This document shows, piece by piece, positions 33,486-42,108 of a stretch of DNA of 64,000 bases (its first letter is position 1; each line of letters opens with the position of its first letter). The notes beneath the pieces were generated by a model. The model searched no databases and was not told the origin of the DNA. It saw only the letters and a list, made by a program, of their open reading frames with translations. The stretch is from the NCBI RefSeq assembly GCF_000720325.1, contig NZ_JOJM01000001.1, positions 1 through 64,000 of the forward strand, in the 5' to 3' direction. This stretch comes from Streptomyces sp. NRRL B-1347 (GTDB lineage Bacteria; Actinomycetota; Actinomycetes; Streptomycetales; Streptomycetaceae). Made by a program: the position numbers and the translations under genes.

Positions 33486-33776
33486 CTATGAGCCATCTGC
33501 GCCAGCGTGGAACAGCTTCTGCTGGCGCCTTCTTTCCAGGTAGCAGGAGCCGGTGAAGACCGCGCCCATGAGGATGCCGCCCAGGAGGGGGGTCAGGATG
33601 CTGTGGGCGACTCCATTCCCCGCGTCCAGGGACGTGAGGGAGAAGATCGCCAACATGACCACCCCCGCGAGCGTCCCGATGAGCACGGGATGCCTTGCGG
33701 AGAATTGCTGGCTTCGGGTGGGCGGACGGCTGCAGCGTCTTTCGAAGCGCCAGTAGGCATTGGTGAAGCGAGCCAT
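33486..33776 (-). CDS. Small membrane protein, unknown
   Basis: A 96-residue protein with two transmembrane segments, HPVLIGTLAGVVMLAIFSLTS and HSILTPLLGGILMGAVFTGSCYL, each followed by charged residues (ERRRQQK at the end). The hairpin topology would leave both ends in the cytoplasm. I do not recognise a family. ATG 33776 is well supported by GAGGAG four bases upstream. It precedes the divergent fucosidase promoter region and is otherwise isolated. Confidence 0.65.
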   Translation of the reverse strand: MARFTNAYWRFERRCSRPPTRSQQFSARHPVLIGTLAGVVMLAIFSLTSLDAGNGVAHSILTPLLGGILMGAVFTGSCYLERRRQQKLFHAGADGS

Positions 33777-34021
33777 CCGGCTCCTCGGGTTCGGAGGTCC
33801 CATCCGGTCGTCATCCCCTCAGTCGGGGAGGTTCCGGTCAGACCTCCACCGGTTGGCCGCAGGGCCGGGCTTCCCCGCGAAGCTACCAGTCGTCGCCCCT
33901 GCCGCGGCTGTCAGGTCGTCGGTGATTGTCCGGGCCGCGCCCAGGTCCAGAGCAGGGCAGTCATCGGAGCACCGTACGAAACATGGCGCGATTTGCGGCA
34001 CGGGAGCCGCGGTTGGGGCCA

Positions 34022-34050
34022 TTGACATCCGATGTATCCGCTCCTACGTT
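34022..34050 (+). promoter_or_regulatory. Promoter of the alpha-L-fucosidase gene
   Basis: TTGACA (34022-34027) and TACGTT (34045-34050) are separated by 17 bp, a strong vegetative-type match. The ATG lies 34 bases after the -10 box. The rest of the 307-bp interval 33777-34083 shows no gene. Confidence 0.7.
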
Positions 34051-34083
34051 CCCGAGCGTCCCGTAGTCGAACAGGAGCCGCTC

Positions 34084-35901
34084 ATGCGACGAAGAGTGAC
34101 CGCACTCGCCCTGCTCCTCACCGCCACCGCCCTGCCGCTGTCCGCCGTCGCGCCCGCGCAGGGCGCGCCCCGGCACCAGCAGGCCGCGGGCCCCGGTACG
34201 GACCACGCCGCCGACGACCCCTTCACCGCCGACCGCACCAACTGGTTCCGCCAGGACCGGTTCGGCATGTTCATCCACTTCGGCGCCTACTCCAATCTGG
34301 AGGGCGAGTACACGCGCCCGGACGGCACCGTCTGCCGCAACGCCGAGTGGATCAAGCGCCAGTGCCGGATCCCGACGGCCGAGTACGAGCGGCGGGCGCG
34401 GTCGTTCGACCCCGCCGACTTCGACGCCGAGGCCGTCGTGAAGGCGGCGAAGGACGCCGGGATGAAGTACATCGTCATCACGTCCAAGCACCACGAGGGC
34501 TACGCGATGTGGCCGACGAAGGTCAACTCCTGGAACCTGCGCGACCATTCGTCGTTCGACAAGAAGCGCGACATCCTCGCCGAGCTGAAGGAGGCCGCCG
34601 ACGCCGCGGGCATCAAGCTCGGCTTCTACTACTCCATCTGGGACTGGCACGACCCGGACTTCCCGGACCCGGCGACCTTCCCGAAGTACGAGAAGCGGAT
34701 GTACGCGCAGCTCAAGGAGCTGGTCGACCAGTACGACCCGGCGCTGCTCTGGTTCGACGGCGAGTGGGACACCGAGGACCCGCACAACCCGTGGACCGCC
34801 CGGGACGGCGAACGCCTGGAGGCGTATCTGCGCGGCCTGGACCCCGACCTCGTCGTCAACAACCGCGTCGGCAAGCGCCGCGTGGTCGACGGCGACTACG
34901 GCACGCCCGAGCAGGAGATCCCCGACGCGCCCGTGGACGGCCAGCTCTGGGAGTCCTGCATGACCCTGAACGACCACTGGGGCTTCGCCCGCCACGACCA
35001 GAACTGGAAGTCGGGGCAGACCCTGGTGCGCAACCTCCTCGCCACGACCTCGCGCAGCGGCAACTACCTCCTGAACGTCGGCCCCGACGCGCGCGGCCGC
35101 GTCCCGCAGCCGTCCGTGGACCGGCTGGGGGAGATGGGAACCTGGCTGCGCACGGCCGGCCAGGGCGAAGCGGTCTTCGGCGCCCGCTACGGCGGCCTCG
35201 TCGAGGAGCCGGACTGGGGCACGGTCAGCCGCAAGGGCGACACCCTGTACGCGGCGGTCACGCGCTGGCCGGCCGCGGGCGGGTCCCTGCATCTGAAGGC
35301 CCGCACGGACTTCGCGGTCAAGTCGGCCCGGGTGCTCGGCAGTTCGCAGCGGGTCACCGTCACCAAGTCCGGCGACGGCTACGACCTCACCCCGTCAGGC
35401 GCGGCCACCAACCCCACCGCCACCGTCATCGAGCTGAGGGTGGACCCCGGCCGCGCGGCCCGCCCCGGCGACGGCAAGGGCCTGAAGCAGGAGGTCTTCG
35501 ACAACGCCGAGCTGTCCGGCGCCCCGAAGGTGACCCGGACCGACCCCACGGTCAACCACTCCTGGAAGTACACCGGTTCACCCCACCCGGCCGTCGCGGC
35601 GGATCGGTTCGGCGTGCGCTGGACGGGTTCGGTCGAGCCGCGCCGCTCGGAGACGTACACGCTCACCACGGTCTCCGACGACGTCGTGCGCGTGTGGATC
35701 GACGGGAAGCCGGTCATCGACTCCTGGAACCCGCACGAGCCCAAGGTCGACAAGGCCCAGGTGCGCCTGGAGGCGGGCAAGCGGCACGCGATCCGCGTCG
35801 ACTACGCGGAGCAGACGGGGGAGGCCCACATGAAACTCCTGTGGTCCAGCCCGAACCAGCCGCAGGAGGTCATCCCTTCGACGCAGCTGCGGACCCGCTG
35901 A
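34084..35901 (+). CDS. Secreted alpha-L-fucosidase (GH29) with C-terminal PA14 domain
   Basis: A 605-residue enzyme with a Sec-type signal peptide ([28 protein letters not shown]). The GH29 barrel covers about residues 45-380: [43 protein letters not shown] and the nucleophile Asp in [11 protein letters not shown]. Residues about 465-600 form a PA14 beta-barrel ([38 protein letters not shown]), a carbohydrate-binding module. CAGGAG precedes the ATG. Its end overlaps the stop of the convergent acetyltransferase gene by 32 bp. Natural substrates would be fucosylated plant or fungal glycans. Confidence 0.93.
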   Translation: MRRRVTALALLLTATALPLSAVAPAQGAPRHQQAAGPGTDHAADDPFTADRTNWFRQDRFGMFIHFGAYSNLEGEYTRPDGTVCRNAEWIKRQCRIPTAEYERRARSFDPADFDAEAVVKAAKDAGMKYIVITSKHHEGYAMWPTKVNSWNLRDHSSFDKKRDILAELKEAADAAGIKLGFYYSIWDWHDPDFPDPATFPKYEKRMYAQLKELVDQYDPALLWFDGEWDTEDPHNPWTARDGERLEAYLRGLDPDLVVNNRVGKRRVVDGDYGTPEQEIPDAPVDGQLWESCMTLNDHWGFARHDQNWKSGQTLVRNLLATTSRSGNYLLNVGPDARGRVPQPSVDRLGEMGTWLRTAGQGEAVFGARYGGLVEEPDWGTVSRKGDTLYAAVTRWPAAGGSLHLKARTDFAVKSARVLGSSQRVTVTKSGDGYDLTPSGAATNPTATVIELRVDPGRAARPGDGKGLKQEVFDNAELSGAPKVTRTDPTVNHSWKYTGSPHPAVAADRFGVRWTGSVEPRRSETYTLTTVSDDVVRVWIDGKPVIDSWNPHEPKVDKAQVRLEAGKRHAIRVDYAEQTGEAHMKLLWSSPNQPQEVIPSTQLRTR

Positions 35902-36685
35902 CCACGGCGTACTCGGTGAACGTGCCGCAGGCCGCGAAGCCGAGCGCGCGGTAGACGGGCTCGCCCTCCGGTGACGCCTGGAGCACCGCTGCGCGCAGTC
36001 CGGCGTCGCGGCCCGCGTGCAGCGCGGCCAGCGTGATGGCCCCGCCGTAGCCGCGGCGCCGGTCGGCGGCGAGCGTCGAGATGTTGTAGATCCCGGCGAC
36101 GCCCGCGTGCAGGAACGCCTCGGCGGTGCACACCGGCCGCCCGTCGACGTACCCGACGAGGTAGCGGGCGGGGCAGTCCGCGGCGAGCGCCCCCTCGGCG
36201 ACGGCCGCGTAGAAGGCGCGGACCGTCGCCGCCGGGGGCTCCCAGTTGGCGGCCAGGACCTGGGCGTACGCGTCGAGTTCGGCGGCCGTGGTCACGGCCC
36301 TGATCTCCAGGCCCGGCGCGTGCGCGGGCGGCGGTGCCGCGCCCAGGTCGAGCCGCATGCCGGTCTCGGTCCCGGACGCGGGAAGCCCGGCGGCGGCGAG
36401 CCGCGCGCCGAGGTCGCCCGGCGTCGAGGTGTCACCCACCCACCAGGAGAAGGCGCGCCCGGTGCCGGTCAGCTCTCGCACGGTGGCGGCGACGCGCTCG
36501 TCCGCGCTCTCCTCGGTGAACCGGGCCGCGGCGACGATGTTGAAGGTGTCGTCGTCGATGCCGCTGTCCGCGACGACCAGGTCCCCGTGGTCGGTGACGG
36601 CGGCCCCCGGCAGGTGCCGGTGGAGGTGACCGGCGTGGGCGGCGAGGTTCCGCTCGGCGGCGGCGCGCGCGTCCGGCCCCGTCAC
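35870..36685 (-). CDS. GNAT-family N-acetyltransferase
   Basis: The 271-residue protein has an N-terminal domain (about 1-120; [42 protein letters not shown]) and a C-terminal GNAT domain with the acetyl-CoA loop [23 protein letters not shown] and the final strand [17 protein letters not shown]. Its GTG overlaps the stop of the tetR gene (GTGA), so it is co-translated with that repressor and is probably the last gene of the efflux-tetR-GNAT unit. Acetylation of a drug exported or sensed by the neighbours is possible (inference). Confidence 0.82.
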   Translation of the reverse strand: MTGPDARAAAERNLAAHAGHLHRHLPGAAVTDHGDLVVADSGIDDDTFNIVAAARFTEESADERVAATVRELTGTGRAFSWWVGDTSTPGDLGARLAAAGLPASGTETGMRLDLGAAPPPAHAPGLEIRAVTTAAELDAYAQVLAANWEPPAATVRAFYAAVAEGALAADCPARYLVGYVDGRPVCTAEAFLHAGVAGIYNISTLAADRRRGYGGAITLAALHAGRDAGLRAAVLQASPEGEPVYRALGFAACGTFTEYAVVSGSAAASKG

Positions 36686-37260
36686 AGCTCTTCCAGGACG
36701 GCGTCGACGGTGGTCACCAGGGCCTTCCGGTCGTCCCGTACGCGGGCCAGGACCCGCAGGCCGTAGTACGTGCTCTGCACCAGGCGCGCCACCTCGCGCG
36801 GGTCGCGCCCCGCCGCGATCTCGCCGGTGGCCTGCCCGGCCCGGGTCACCGCGCACACCTCGTCCTCGACGCGGTCGAAGCCGCGCCGCACGGCCCGGCG
36901 CACGTCGCCGTCGAGCCCGGCCCGCTCGATCGCCGCGTTGATGGCGAAGCAGCCGCGGCCGTCGTCCGCGTCGAGGTCGCTCTCGATCGAGTGCAGGATC
37001 ATCGCCCGCAGCCGCTCCTTGGCGGTGCCGGGGCCTTGGAGCCGCTCGACCTGCGCGCCGGTGACCGTGTCGTAGTAGCGGTCGAGGGCGCGCAGGTACA
37101 GCTCGCGCTTGCCGCCGAAGGTGTTGTAGAGGCTCGACGGGCCGAGGCCCGTCGACTCGCACAGGTCACGCGTCGACGTGCCCTCGTACCCGCGGCGCCA
37201 GAAGGTCTCCATGGCCGCGGTGATGACGCGGTCCTCATCGAACTGTCGTGGCCTGGCCAT
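36682..37260 (-). CDS. TetR/AcrR-family transcriptional repressor
   Basis: A 192-residue TetR regulator. The HTH is [31 protein letters not shown] in the first 55 residues ([29 protein letters not shown]), and a TetR_C-like ligand domain follows. Its start lies 10 bp after the MFS stop, and a palindrome overlapping the 3' end of the efflux gene (37276-37298) resembles two operators in front of the efflux gene. It therefore probably represses the efflux operon and itself. A small molecule exported by the pump is the expected inducer. Confidence 0.9.
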   Translation of the reverse strand: MARPRQFDEDRVITAAMETFWRRGYEGTSTRDLCESTGLGPSSLYNTFGGKRELYLRALDRYYDTVTGAQVERLQGPGTAKERLRAMILHSIESDLDADDGRGCFAINAAIERAGLDGDVRRAVRRGFDRVEDEVCAVTRAGQATGEIAAGRDPREVARLVQSTYYGLRVLARVRDDRKALVTTVDAVLEEL

Positions 37261-37269
37261 GCGCGGACC

Positions 37270-38484
37270 CTATCCGTTTTGGAATACCTTTTCAAAACTG
37301 GCCGACGCCGAAACGGAAGGTGCTGGGGCGGTCCGCCGCTCCAGCATCCCCGCCCACACCGCCGCCGCGCAGCCGAGGGCCGCGAGCCCCGCCCCGACCC
37401 AGGCCACGGCCGCGTACCCGTAGCCCGCGTCGATGGCGAGACCGCCGAGCATCGGCGCGAGGGTGTTGCCGACGTTGAACGCGGCCGTGTTGGTCGCGTC
37501 GACGAGCGTGGGCGCGCCCGGCGCGAGCGTGAACACCCGTGACTGGAGGGCGGGGTTGGTGACGTACCCCGCCATGCCCAGCAGGAAGACGAGCGCCACC
37601 ACGACGGCCACCGCCGAGCCCGCGGTCAGCGCGAGCACCGCCGAGATCGCCGCGAGCGCGCCGAGCCCCCACGCGAGCGTGGCCACCGCGTGCGTCCGGG
37701 CGGTCCGGCCGCCGATGACCAGGCCGAGCATGCCGCCCGCGCCGAACAGCGCGAGCACCGCGGGCACCCACCCCTCGCTCAGGCCCGTCTCGTCGGTCAG
37801 CAGTGCGGCCAGATAGCTGAAGGTCACGATCACCGCGCCGAAGGCGAAGGCCGTGACGGCGTATGACAGCCACAGCTGGGGCCGCGCCATGCCGCGCAGC
37901 TCCGTCCGCACGGAAGGGGCCGCGCCGCGCTCGCTCCGGGCGCCGCCCGGCACCGCCACCACCGTGCACACCAGGCTCACCACCGTCGCCGCCGCGACCG
38001 CCCAGAACGCGGCCCGCCATCCCGCCGACTGACTCAGTACGGTGCCCGCCGGTACGCCGACGATCGTCGCGAGGGTCAGACCGCCCGCGACCAGGGCCAC
38101 CGCCTTGCTCTTCGCCTCGCCCGGCACGAGCGCGACCGCCGTCGCCACGGCCACGCCCCAGAACCCCGCGTACGCGAGCGCGCTGACGATCCGCGTCGCG
38201 AAGAGGAGGCCGTAGCCCGGCGCCACCGCGCCCACCACGTGGCCCGCCACGAACACGGCTTGCAGGATCACCAGGGCCGTCCGGCGCGGCCAGCGCAGCG
38301 TCGCCACCGCGAGCAGCGGCGCCCCGACGACCATGCCGATCGCGAACGCCGAGATCAGCAGCCCCGCGTCGGGAACGGACACCCCCAAGTCCTCCGCCAT
38401 GCCCGGCAGCAGCCCGGACAGCATGAACTCCGATGTCCCTTGCGTGAAGATCCCGAGCGCCAACACGTAGACGGCGAGCGGCAT
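37270..38484 (-). CDS. MFS drug efflux transporter (Cmx/CmlR-like)
   Basis: A 404-residue 12-TM major facilitator of the Cmx/CmrA-like group (DHA1), starting MPLAVYVLALGIFTQGTSEFMLSGLLPGMAEDLGVSV, with the typical motif A-like loop LRWPRRTALV after TM2. Members export chloramphenicol or related compounds; specificity here is unproven. ATG 38484 follows AGGGGGA. It is the first gene of an operon with tetR and a GNAT gene, and has two operator-like palindromes just upstream. Its last codons overlap a third palindrome. Confidence 0.9.
   Translation of the reverse strand: MPLAVYVLALGIFTQGTSEFMLSGLLPGMAEDLGVSVPDAGLLISAFAIGMVVGAPLLAVATLRWPRRTALVILQAVFVAGHVVGAVAPGYGLLFATRIVSALAYAGFWGVAVATAVALVPGEAKSKAVALVAGGLTLATIVGVPAGTVLSQSAGWRAAFWAVAAATVVSLVCTVVAVPGGARSERGAAPSVRTELRGMARPQLWLSYAVTAFAFGAVIVTFSYLAALLTDETGLSEGWVPAVLALFGAGGMLGLVIGGRTARTHAVATLAWGLGALAAISAVLALTAGSAVAVVVALVFLLGMAGYVTNPALQSRVFTLAPGAPTLVDATNTAAFNVGNTLAPMLGGLAIDAGYGYAAVAWVGAGLAALGCAAAVWAGMLERRTAPAPSVSASASFEKVFQNG
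37276..37298 (-). promoter_or_regulatory. Internal TetR-type operator within the 3' end of the efflux gene
   Basis: GTTTTG at 37276-37281 and CAAAAC at 37293-37298 are inverted around GAATACCTTTT. The outer bases match the two efflux-promoter sites. It lies inside the last codons of the MFS gene and directly upstream of tetR, where a secondary promoter for tetR would be. Confidence 0.5.
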
Positions 38485-38511
38485 GGGTGTCCCCCTGGAG
38501 TAGGTGTGTTT

Positions 38512-38576
38512 GTTTTGGAGCGGTCGCTTCAAAACCAGGGTGGACGGTAGCATGTTCTGAAGCGTCCGCTTCAAAA
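38512..38576 (-). promoter_or_regulatory. Two TetR-type operators upstream of the efflux gene
   Basis: Site 1 (38512-38535): half GTTTTGGAGCG opposed to CGCTTCAAAAC across GT, with one mismatch. Site 2 (38555-38576): half TTCTGAAGCG opposed to CGCTTCAAAA across TC. Centres are about 42 bp apart, four helical turns. Both lie just before the efflux start at 38484. Confidence 0.7.
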
Positions 38577-38579
38577 TGC

Positions 38580-38642
38580 GGGGGGGCGCCCCGTAAGGGG
38601 CGCGGGGAACTGCGCGAACCACCCCCATGCACCCGCAGACGA
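38580..38642. repeat. Streptomyces dispersed GGGGCGCGGGGAACTGCGCGA element
   Basis: A hairpin, GGCGCCCC-GTAA-GGGGCGC, is followed by GGGGAACTGCGCGAACC and a tail CACCCGCAGACGACTAC. This is a very common intergenic sequence in Streptomyces genomes (recalled). It lies between the efflux operon promoter and the end of the MOSC gene and may act as a terminator for the latter. Confidence 0.6.
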
Positions 38643-39473
38643 CTACTCGGCGGCAGACTCCCAGACGGTGACGTCCAGTTCATCGCCAAGGGTCAACTTG
38701 CCCGTGCGCAGCACGGAGAACTTGGCCCCGAGGGAAACCCCTCCGCCCGGCTGCCGCCGATACGTGGCCAACGTACGCAGCGGCTCGGGCCCCGCCCGCT
38801 CGCCCGAGTCCTGGTCGACGAGGGTCACCGCGCAGCGCACCGCGAGCTTGGCGAAGCCCAGCTCGGTGTTGCCGATGCCGACGTTGCGGACCGCGTCCTC
38901 CGTGTGCGGCGCGTCCCACCCGTCGACGACGACGTTGGGCCGCAACCGGCTCAGGGTCACCGGAGCGCGACCGGCGGCCTCGATGCGCGCGTTGAGGTCG
39001 TCGTACGAGGACCGTGACAGCAGGTGCAGGGCGCCGCTGTCGGCGAAGCCGGACGTGCCGGGGTGGAGCCCGTCGGTGACCCGGTCGTGCTCCGGCGGCA
39101 CCCGCACCAGACGGCAGTCCGTGCCGAGCACGTCCGACAGCCACCGGGCCGCGTCCGCGCCCTGGTCGACGGCCCGGAACGGCGCCCCGAACAGGTCCAC
39201 GTCGCAGCGCGGCGACTCGGTGTCCACCTCGATCTCCAGCGGCTCCACGTCCGGGGCCCGCAGCGTGAGCCGTCCGCCGTCCCAGCTCACCTCGGGGCGG
39301 ATCACCGCGAGCCGGGTGTCCTTGCGCTGCGTGCGGTACACGCCGGAGTCGTCGACCACCATGAACGCGCGGTCGTGCGTGAGGCCCGCCGGAGTCAGAC
39401 CGCTCTCCGTGAGCGCCACCCCGGCACATCCCTTGACCGGATACGTGATGAGGTCCGTGACTACCGCCGTCAT
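38643..39473 (-). CDS. MOSC domain protein
   Basis: The 276-residue protein has the MOSC N-terminal beta-barrel (VTDLITYPVKGCAGVALTESGLTPAGLTHDRAFMVVD) and the MOSC domain from about residue 130 on, with a conserved Cys in AVRCAVTLVDQDSGERAGPEPLRTLATYR. The family (YcbX, mARC-like) carries molybdenum cofactor on this Cys and reduces N-hydroxylated compounds or acts as a sulfur carrier. ATG 39473 is the first codon of the conserved start. Single gene; it is divergent from the serine protease gene. Confidence 0.88.
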   Translation of the reverse strand: MTAVVTDLITYPVKGCAGVALTESGLTPAGLTHDRAFMVVDDSGVYRTQRKDTRLAVIRPEVSWDGGRLTLRAPDVEPLEIEVDTESPRCDVDLFGAPFRAVDQGADAARWLSDVLGTDCRLVRVPPEHDRVTDGLHPGTSGFADSGALHLLSRSSYDDLNARIEAAGRAPVTLSRLRPNVVVDGWDAPHTEDAVRNVGIGNTELGFAKLAVRCAVTLVDQDSGERAGPEPLRTLATYRRQPGGGVSLGAKFSVLRTGKLTLGDELDVTVWESAAE

Positions 39474-39717
39474 GCCGGTCCGATCGCGGTGACGTCGTCC
39501 ATGGGTGCTGCCTTTCGGTCGGTCTGCGGTCGATCTTCCCCGTCCGCCTCAGCATGGTTCGCCGACCTGTGCGGCATCAATGCCTTTTGCCCAACCGAAA
39601 GGATCACCACGCCCGCGCTACCCGCCTCTGTAACGGTCGGCGTCCGTCCGATCGCCTGCGTTACGGTCACTCCGCCACAATGGCGGCGCCCCCACCCTTC
39701 CCCGCACTGGAGGCGCC

Positions 39718-40392
39718 ATGAGGCCCCGTACCGCCGTCGCCCGACTCTTATGTGCCGTACTCATCGGCGCGTTCGCCCTGATGGCGGCGCCCGCCGCCAC
39801 GGCCGCCCCGGCGCAGACACCGCTGCGCGGCGGCACCCTGCTCTTCAGCCCCGCCGGGCGGTGCGTCGTCTCCTTCAACGCCACCAACGGCACCCACTAC
39901 TACGGCATCATGGCGGGCCACTGCGGCGGCGTCGGCACCAAGTGGTACGCCGACCCGGGCCTCACCACCCAGGTGGGCATCACCGAGACGGCCGTCTTCC
40001 CCGGCAAGGACTACGCGCTCGTGCGGTTCACCAACCCCGACTACTCGTATCCGAGCGAGGTCGCCGCCGGGGTCCAGATCATCCGCATCAACCGCGCCGC
40101 GAACCCCGTCGTGGGCCAGTCCGTCTGCCGCTCGGGACCCACGACGGGCATGCGCTGCGGCCGGGTCACGGCGACGAACGTGTCGATCACCTACCCGCAG
40201 GGCACGGTCACCGGCCTGTTCGCCGCGACCGTCTGCGCCGAGCCCGGCGACTCCGGCGGCCCCACCTTCAGCGGCGACGCCGCGCTCGGCTTCCTGGTCG
40301 GCGGCAGCGGCAACTGCACCTCGGGCGGGACGACGTACCACCAGCCCTTGGCGCCGGTGCTCAGCGCGCACGCGCTGCGGGTGGGCTACTGA
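39718..40392 (+). CDS. Secreted S1-family (streptogrisin-like) serine protease without propeptide
   Basis: A 224-residue chymotrypsin-fold protease with a Sec signal (to APAATAAPA, about residue 30). Catalytic residues are His in IMAGHCGG, Asp in GKDYALVRF and Ser in EPGDSGGPTF. Two disulfides are expected (RCVVSF/AGHCG and VCRSG/MRCG). Streptogrisins normally carry an 80-150 residue pro-domain needed for folding; here the sequence goes almost straight from the signal to LRGGTLLFSPAGRCVVSF, the mature start. GGAGG lies six bases before the ATG. Its stop overlaps that of the convergent DUF397 gene. Confidence 0.92.
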   Translation: MRPRTAVARLLCAVLIGAFALMAAPAATAAPAQTPLRGGTLLFSPAGRCVVSFNATNGTHYYGIMAGHCGGVGTKWYADPGLTTQVGITETAVFPGKDYALVRFTNPDYSYPSEVAAGVQIIRINRAANPVVGQSVCRSGPTTGMRCGRVTATNVSITYPQGTVTGLFAATVCAEPGDSGGPTFSGDAALGFLVGGSGNCTSGGTTYHQPLAPVLSAHALRVGY

Positions 40393-40637
40393 CCGCTGCC
40401 CGCGTACGGGACGAAGTCGGCCCACGCCTCCGGGGTGACCGTGAGCTGGGGTCCGGCCGGGCGCTTGGAGTCACGGATGTGGATGGTGGTGGGGCAGGTG
40501 GCTACCTCTACGCAGTCACCGTCTCCGCCGCTGCTGTGGCTGGACTTGCGCCAGGAGAGAGCGACCTCTACGCAGTCGCCCGAACTTCCGCTGCTGTAAC
40601 TGCTTTTGAACCAGGCCAGTTTGAGGGTGCTCATCAT
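40386..40637 (-). CDS. DUF397 protein with duplicated N-terminal motif
   Basis: The 83-residue protein is of the DUF397 family, small regulators encoded beside XRE-type WhiJ-like repressors in Streptomyces. The DUF397 signature (W-x-KSSxS-x-GDCVEVA) occurs twice: AWFKSSYSSGSSGDCVEVA and SWRKSSHSSGGDGDCVEVA. The C-terminal IRDSKRPAGPQLTVTPEAWADFV is present only once, so the first half was duplicated. ATG 40637 overlaps the XRE stop (ATGA); 40634 is also possible. It probably modulates the partner XRE protein. Confidence 0.85.
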   Translation of the reverse strand: MMSTLKLAWFKSSYSSGSSGDCVEVALSWRKSSHSSGGDGDCVEVATCPTTIHIRDSKRPAGPQLTVTPEAWADFVPYAGSGQ

Positions 40638-41464
40638 GCTCCTCGCATCCGCTCCAGCAGGCTCACCGAGTGTTCGAAGGAGAGAGCCTGTGAGCGCATC
40701 CTGGCATACCGCATCTGGAGCACGCTGATCTCTTTCGGGTCGGAGAGAAGCTGGCCGGACCGCTGGCCTTCGCAGTACGCGAACCACCTGTTCTCAGGGG
40801 TTTCCAACAGCTGGATGGGACCGTCGAGCCCTGAGTGCGTCTCGCGCCTCAGCGGCATGATCTGAATCTCGATGTTCCGGCGCTCGGCGAGCTGGAGGAT
40901 GTGGTCGATGACCCCCCGAGTGACCTCGTCCCCACCCATGCTCCGCAGGAACAGATGCTCTTCCAGGATGAAGCTGTACGCCGTGTTCGGCCGGTCCGTG
41001 AGGAGTTTCTGGCGCTCCACGCGTGCCGCGAGCTGGGCCTGGATCTGCTCGTCGCCCAAGGGTGGAAGCTGATTGGCGAACAGCCGCTCCGCGTACGCGG
41101 GTGTCTGCAACAGGCCCGGAATCAGGCGGCACTCGTACGTGTAGAGGGTGAGGGCTTCCTGCTCAAGGCGAGCCCACTGGCGGAACCACGCGGCCAACCC
41201 CCGCTGCCGCGAAAGCTGGTTCACCATGAGCCGCAGCGTCCCGAAGGCGTCCAGCGTGGCCTCCGTCTGGTCCACGAAGCGTGGTGGCGGAAAGCGCCTG
41301 CCCTGCTCGATGGATGCGATGAAGTGTGTCGAGTACCCGATCTCGGGGGCCAGGGACTCCTGTGTGTACCCGGCCCGCTTGCGGAAGCTCTTGAGCGCGG
41401 CGCCGAACGCCTTGAGCCCATCGGTCGGTTCGGGCTCCTGAGAGCCCTGCGTGCTTGACGACAT
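40634..41464 (-). CDS. XRE-family regulator with DUF5753 (WhiJ-like)
   Basis: A 276-residue regulator. N-terminal HTH_31 type (GAALKSFRKRAGYTQESLAPEIGYSTHFIASIEQGRR) and a C-terminal DUF5753 domain (LYTYECRLIPGLLQTPAYAERLFANQLPP, then RPNTAYSFILEEHLFLRSMGG and QIMPLRRETHSGLDGPIQLLE). Such proteins with a downstream DUF397 protein and a nearby HATPase make the WhiJ/AbaA-type developmental modules of Streptomyces. ATG 41464 is chosen, with GGGGA about nine bases upstream. The divergent gene is the HATPase; the shared region has an inverted repeat. Confidence 0.9.
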   Translation of the reverse strand: MSSSTQGSQEPEPTDGLKAFGAALKSFRKRAGYTQESLAPEIGYSTHFIASIEQGRRFPPPRFVDQTEATLDAFGTLRLMVNQLSRQRGLAAWFRQWARLEQEALTLYTYECRLIPGLLQTPAYAERLFANQLPPLGDEQIQAQLAARVERQKLLTDRPNTAYSFILEEHLFLRSMGGDEVTRGVIDHILQLAERRNIEIQIMPLRRETHSGLDGPIQLLETPENRWFAYCEGQRSGQLLSDPKEISVLQMRYARMRSQALSFEHSVSLLERMRGA

Positions 41465-41548
41465 CACGGGTATCCCCTGACGCTCGCTTACCGTCCCCGC
41501 CAACGCGCCCATGCTTACGGGCAGTCACCCCCACTGTCTACGTTTCGC

Positions 41549-41575
41549 ACTCGTACACTTACGGAGCGTACGAGT
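41549..41575. promoter_or_regulatory. Inverted repeat between XRE and HATPase genes
   Basis: ACTCGTAC (41549-41556) and GTACGAGT (41568-41575) are perfect opposite halves separated by 11 bases. The position between the divergent genes suggests the operator of the XRE regulator. Confidence 0.55.
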
Positions 41576-41620
41576 TTGGTGCCTCCCGAACCGCGCGTTC
41601 ACACGGTCACCGTGGACCGC

Positions 41621-42049
41621 ATGCCACCCCAGGTACAAACCCCCACACCAGCACATGTGTTCACACGGCGTATCAGCGCCAGCCCGCGCGGGGCCCGCCG
41701 GGCGAGAACGCTCGCGCGCGACCAGCTGAACGGCTGGGGAATCCCTTACGGCAGCGAACTCTCCGACGCGGCGGCCCAGATCGTCGCGGAGCTGGCCGCG
41801 AACGCGGTGACGCACGGGCGGGTTCCCGGGCGCAGCTTCGAGCTGAGGCTGCTGCTGCTCGCGGGGGCGCTGCGGATCGAGACGTCGGACACGCGCGCGG
41901 AGTGCGCGCCGCCGGAGTCGGTCGAAGTGCCGTCGGACGAAGCGGAGTCGGGCCGCGGACTCGTCCTCGTAGCGGCGCTCGCCGAGGCGTGGGGCGTGGA
42001 GGGCCGGGAGATCGGCAAGACGGTGTGGGCGCGGCTGCCGCTCGCCTGA
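41621..42049 (+). CDS. ATP-binding protein, anti-sigma-like HATPase
   Basis: A 142-residue GHKL ATPase-fold protein of the RsbW/SpoIIAB-like family. N box: SDAAAQIVAELAANAVTHGRV; G1 and G2 boxes: ESGRGLVLVAALAEAWGVE and GKTVWARLPLA. It can act as serine kinase/anti-sigma-like partner of XRE-DUF397 modules. ATG 41621 (MPPQVQTPTP) or GTG 41612 is probable; neither has a clear ribosome site, and an earlier TTG at 41576 would add unrelated residues. It is divergent from the XRE gene. A terminator follows. Confidence 0.82.
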   Translation: MPPQVQTPTPAHVFTRRISASPRGARRARTLARDQLNGWGIPYGSELSDAAAQIVAELAANAVTHGRVPGRSFELRLLLLAGALRIETSDTRAECAPPESVEVPSDEAESGRGLVLVAALAEAWGVEGREIGKTVWARLPLA

Positions 42050-42059
42050 ACAGAGGTGG

Positions 42060-42091
42060 GCCCCGGTCACGCGCAGGGGCGTGGCCGGGGC
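42060..42091. terminator. Bidirectional terminator between HATPase and inhibitor-like genes
   Basis: A 13-bp stem, GCCCCGGTCACGC and GCGTGGCCGGGGC, with one wobble pair and a six-base loop. It lies between two convergent genes. Confidence 0.75.
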
Positions 42092-42108
42092 GGCTGGGAC
42101 AGGGACCG

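Noticed and set aside
37270..38484. Chloramphenicol resistance as a firm function for the efflux pump
   Set aside because: Family resemblance is clear but substrate specificity cannot be read from sequence.
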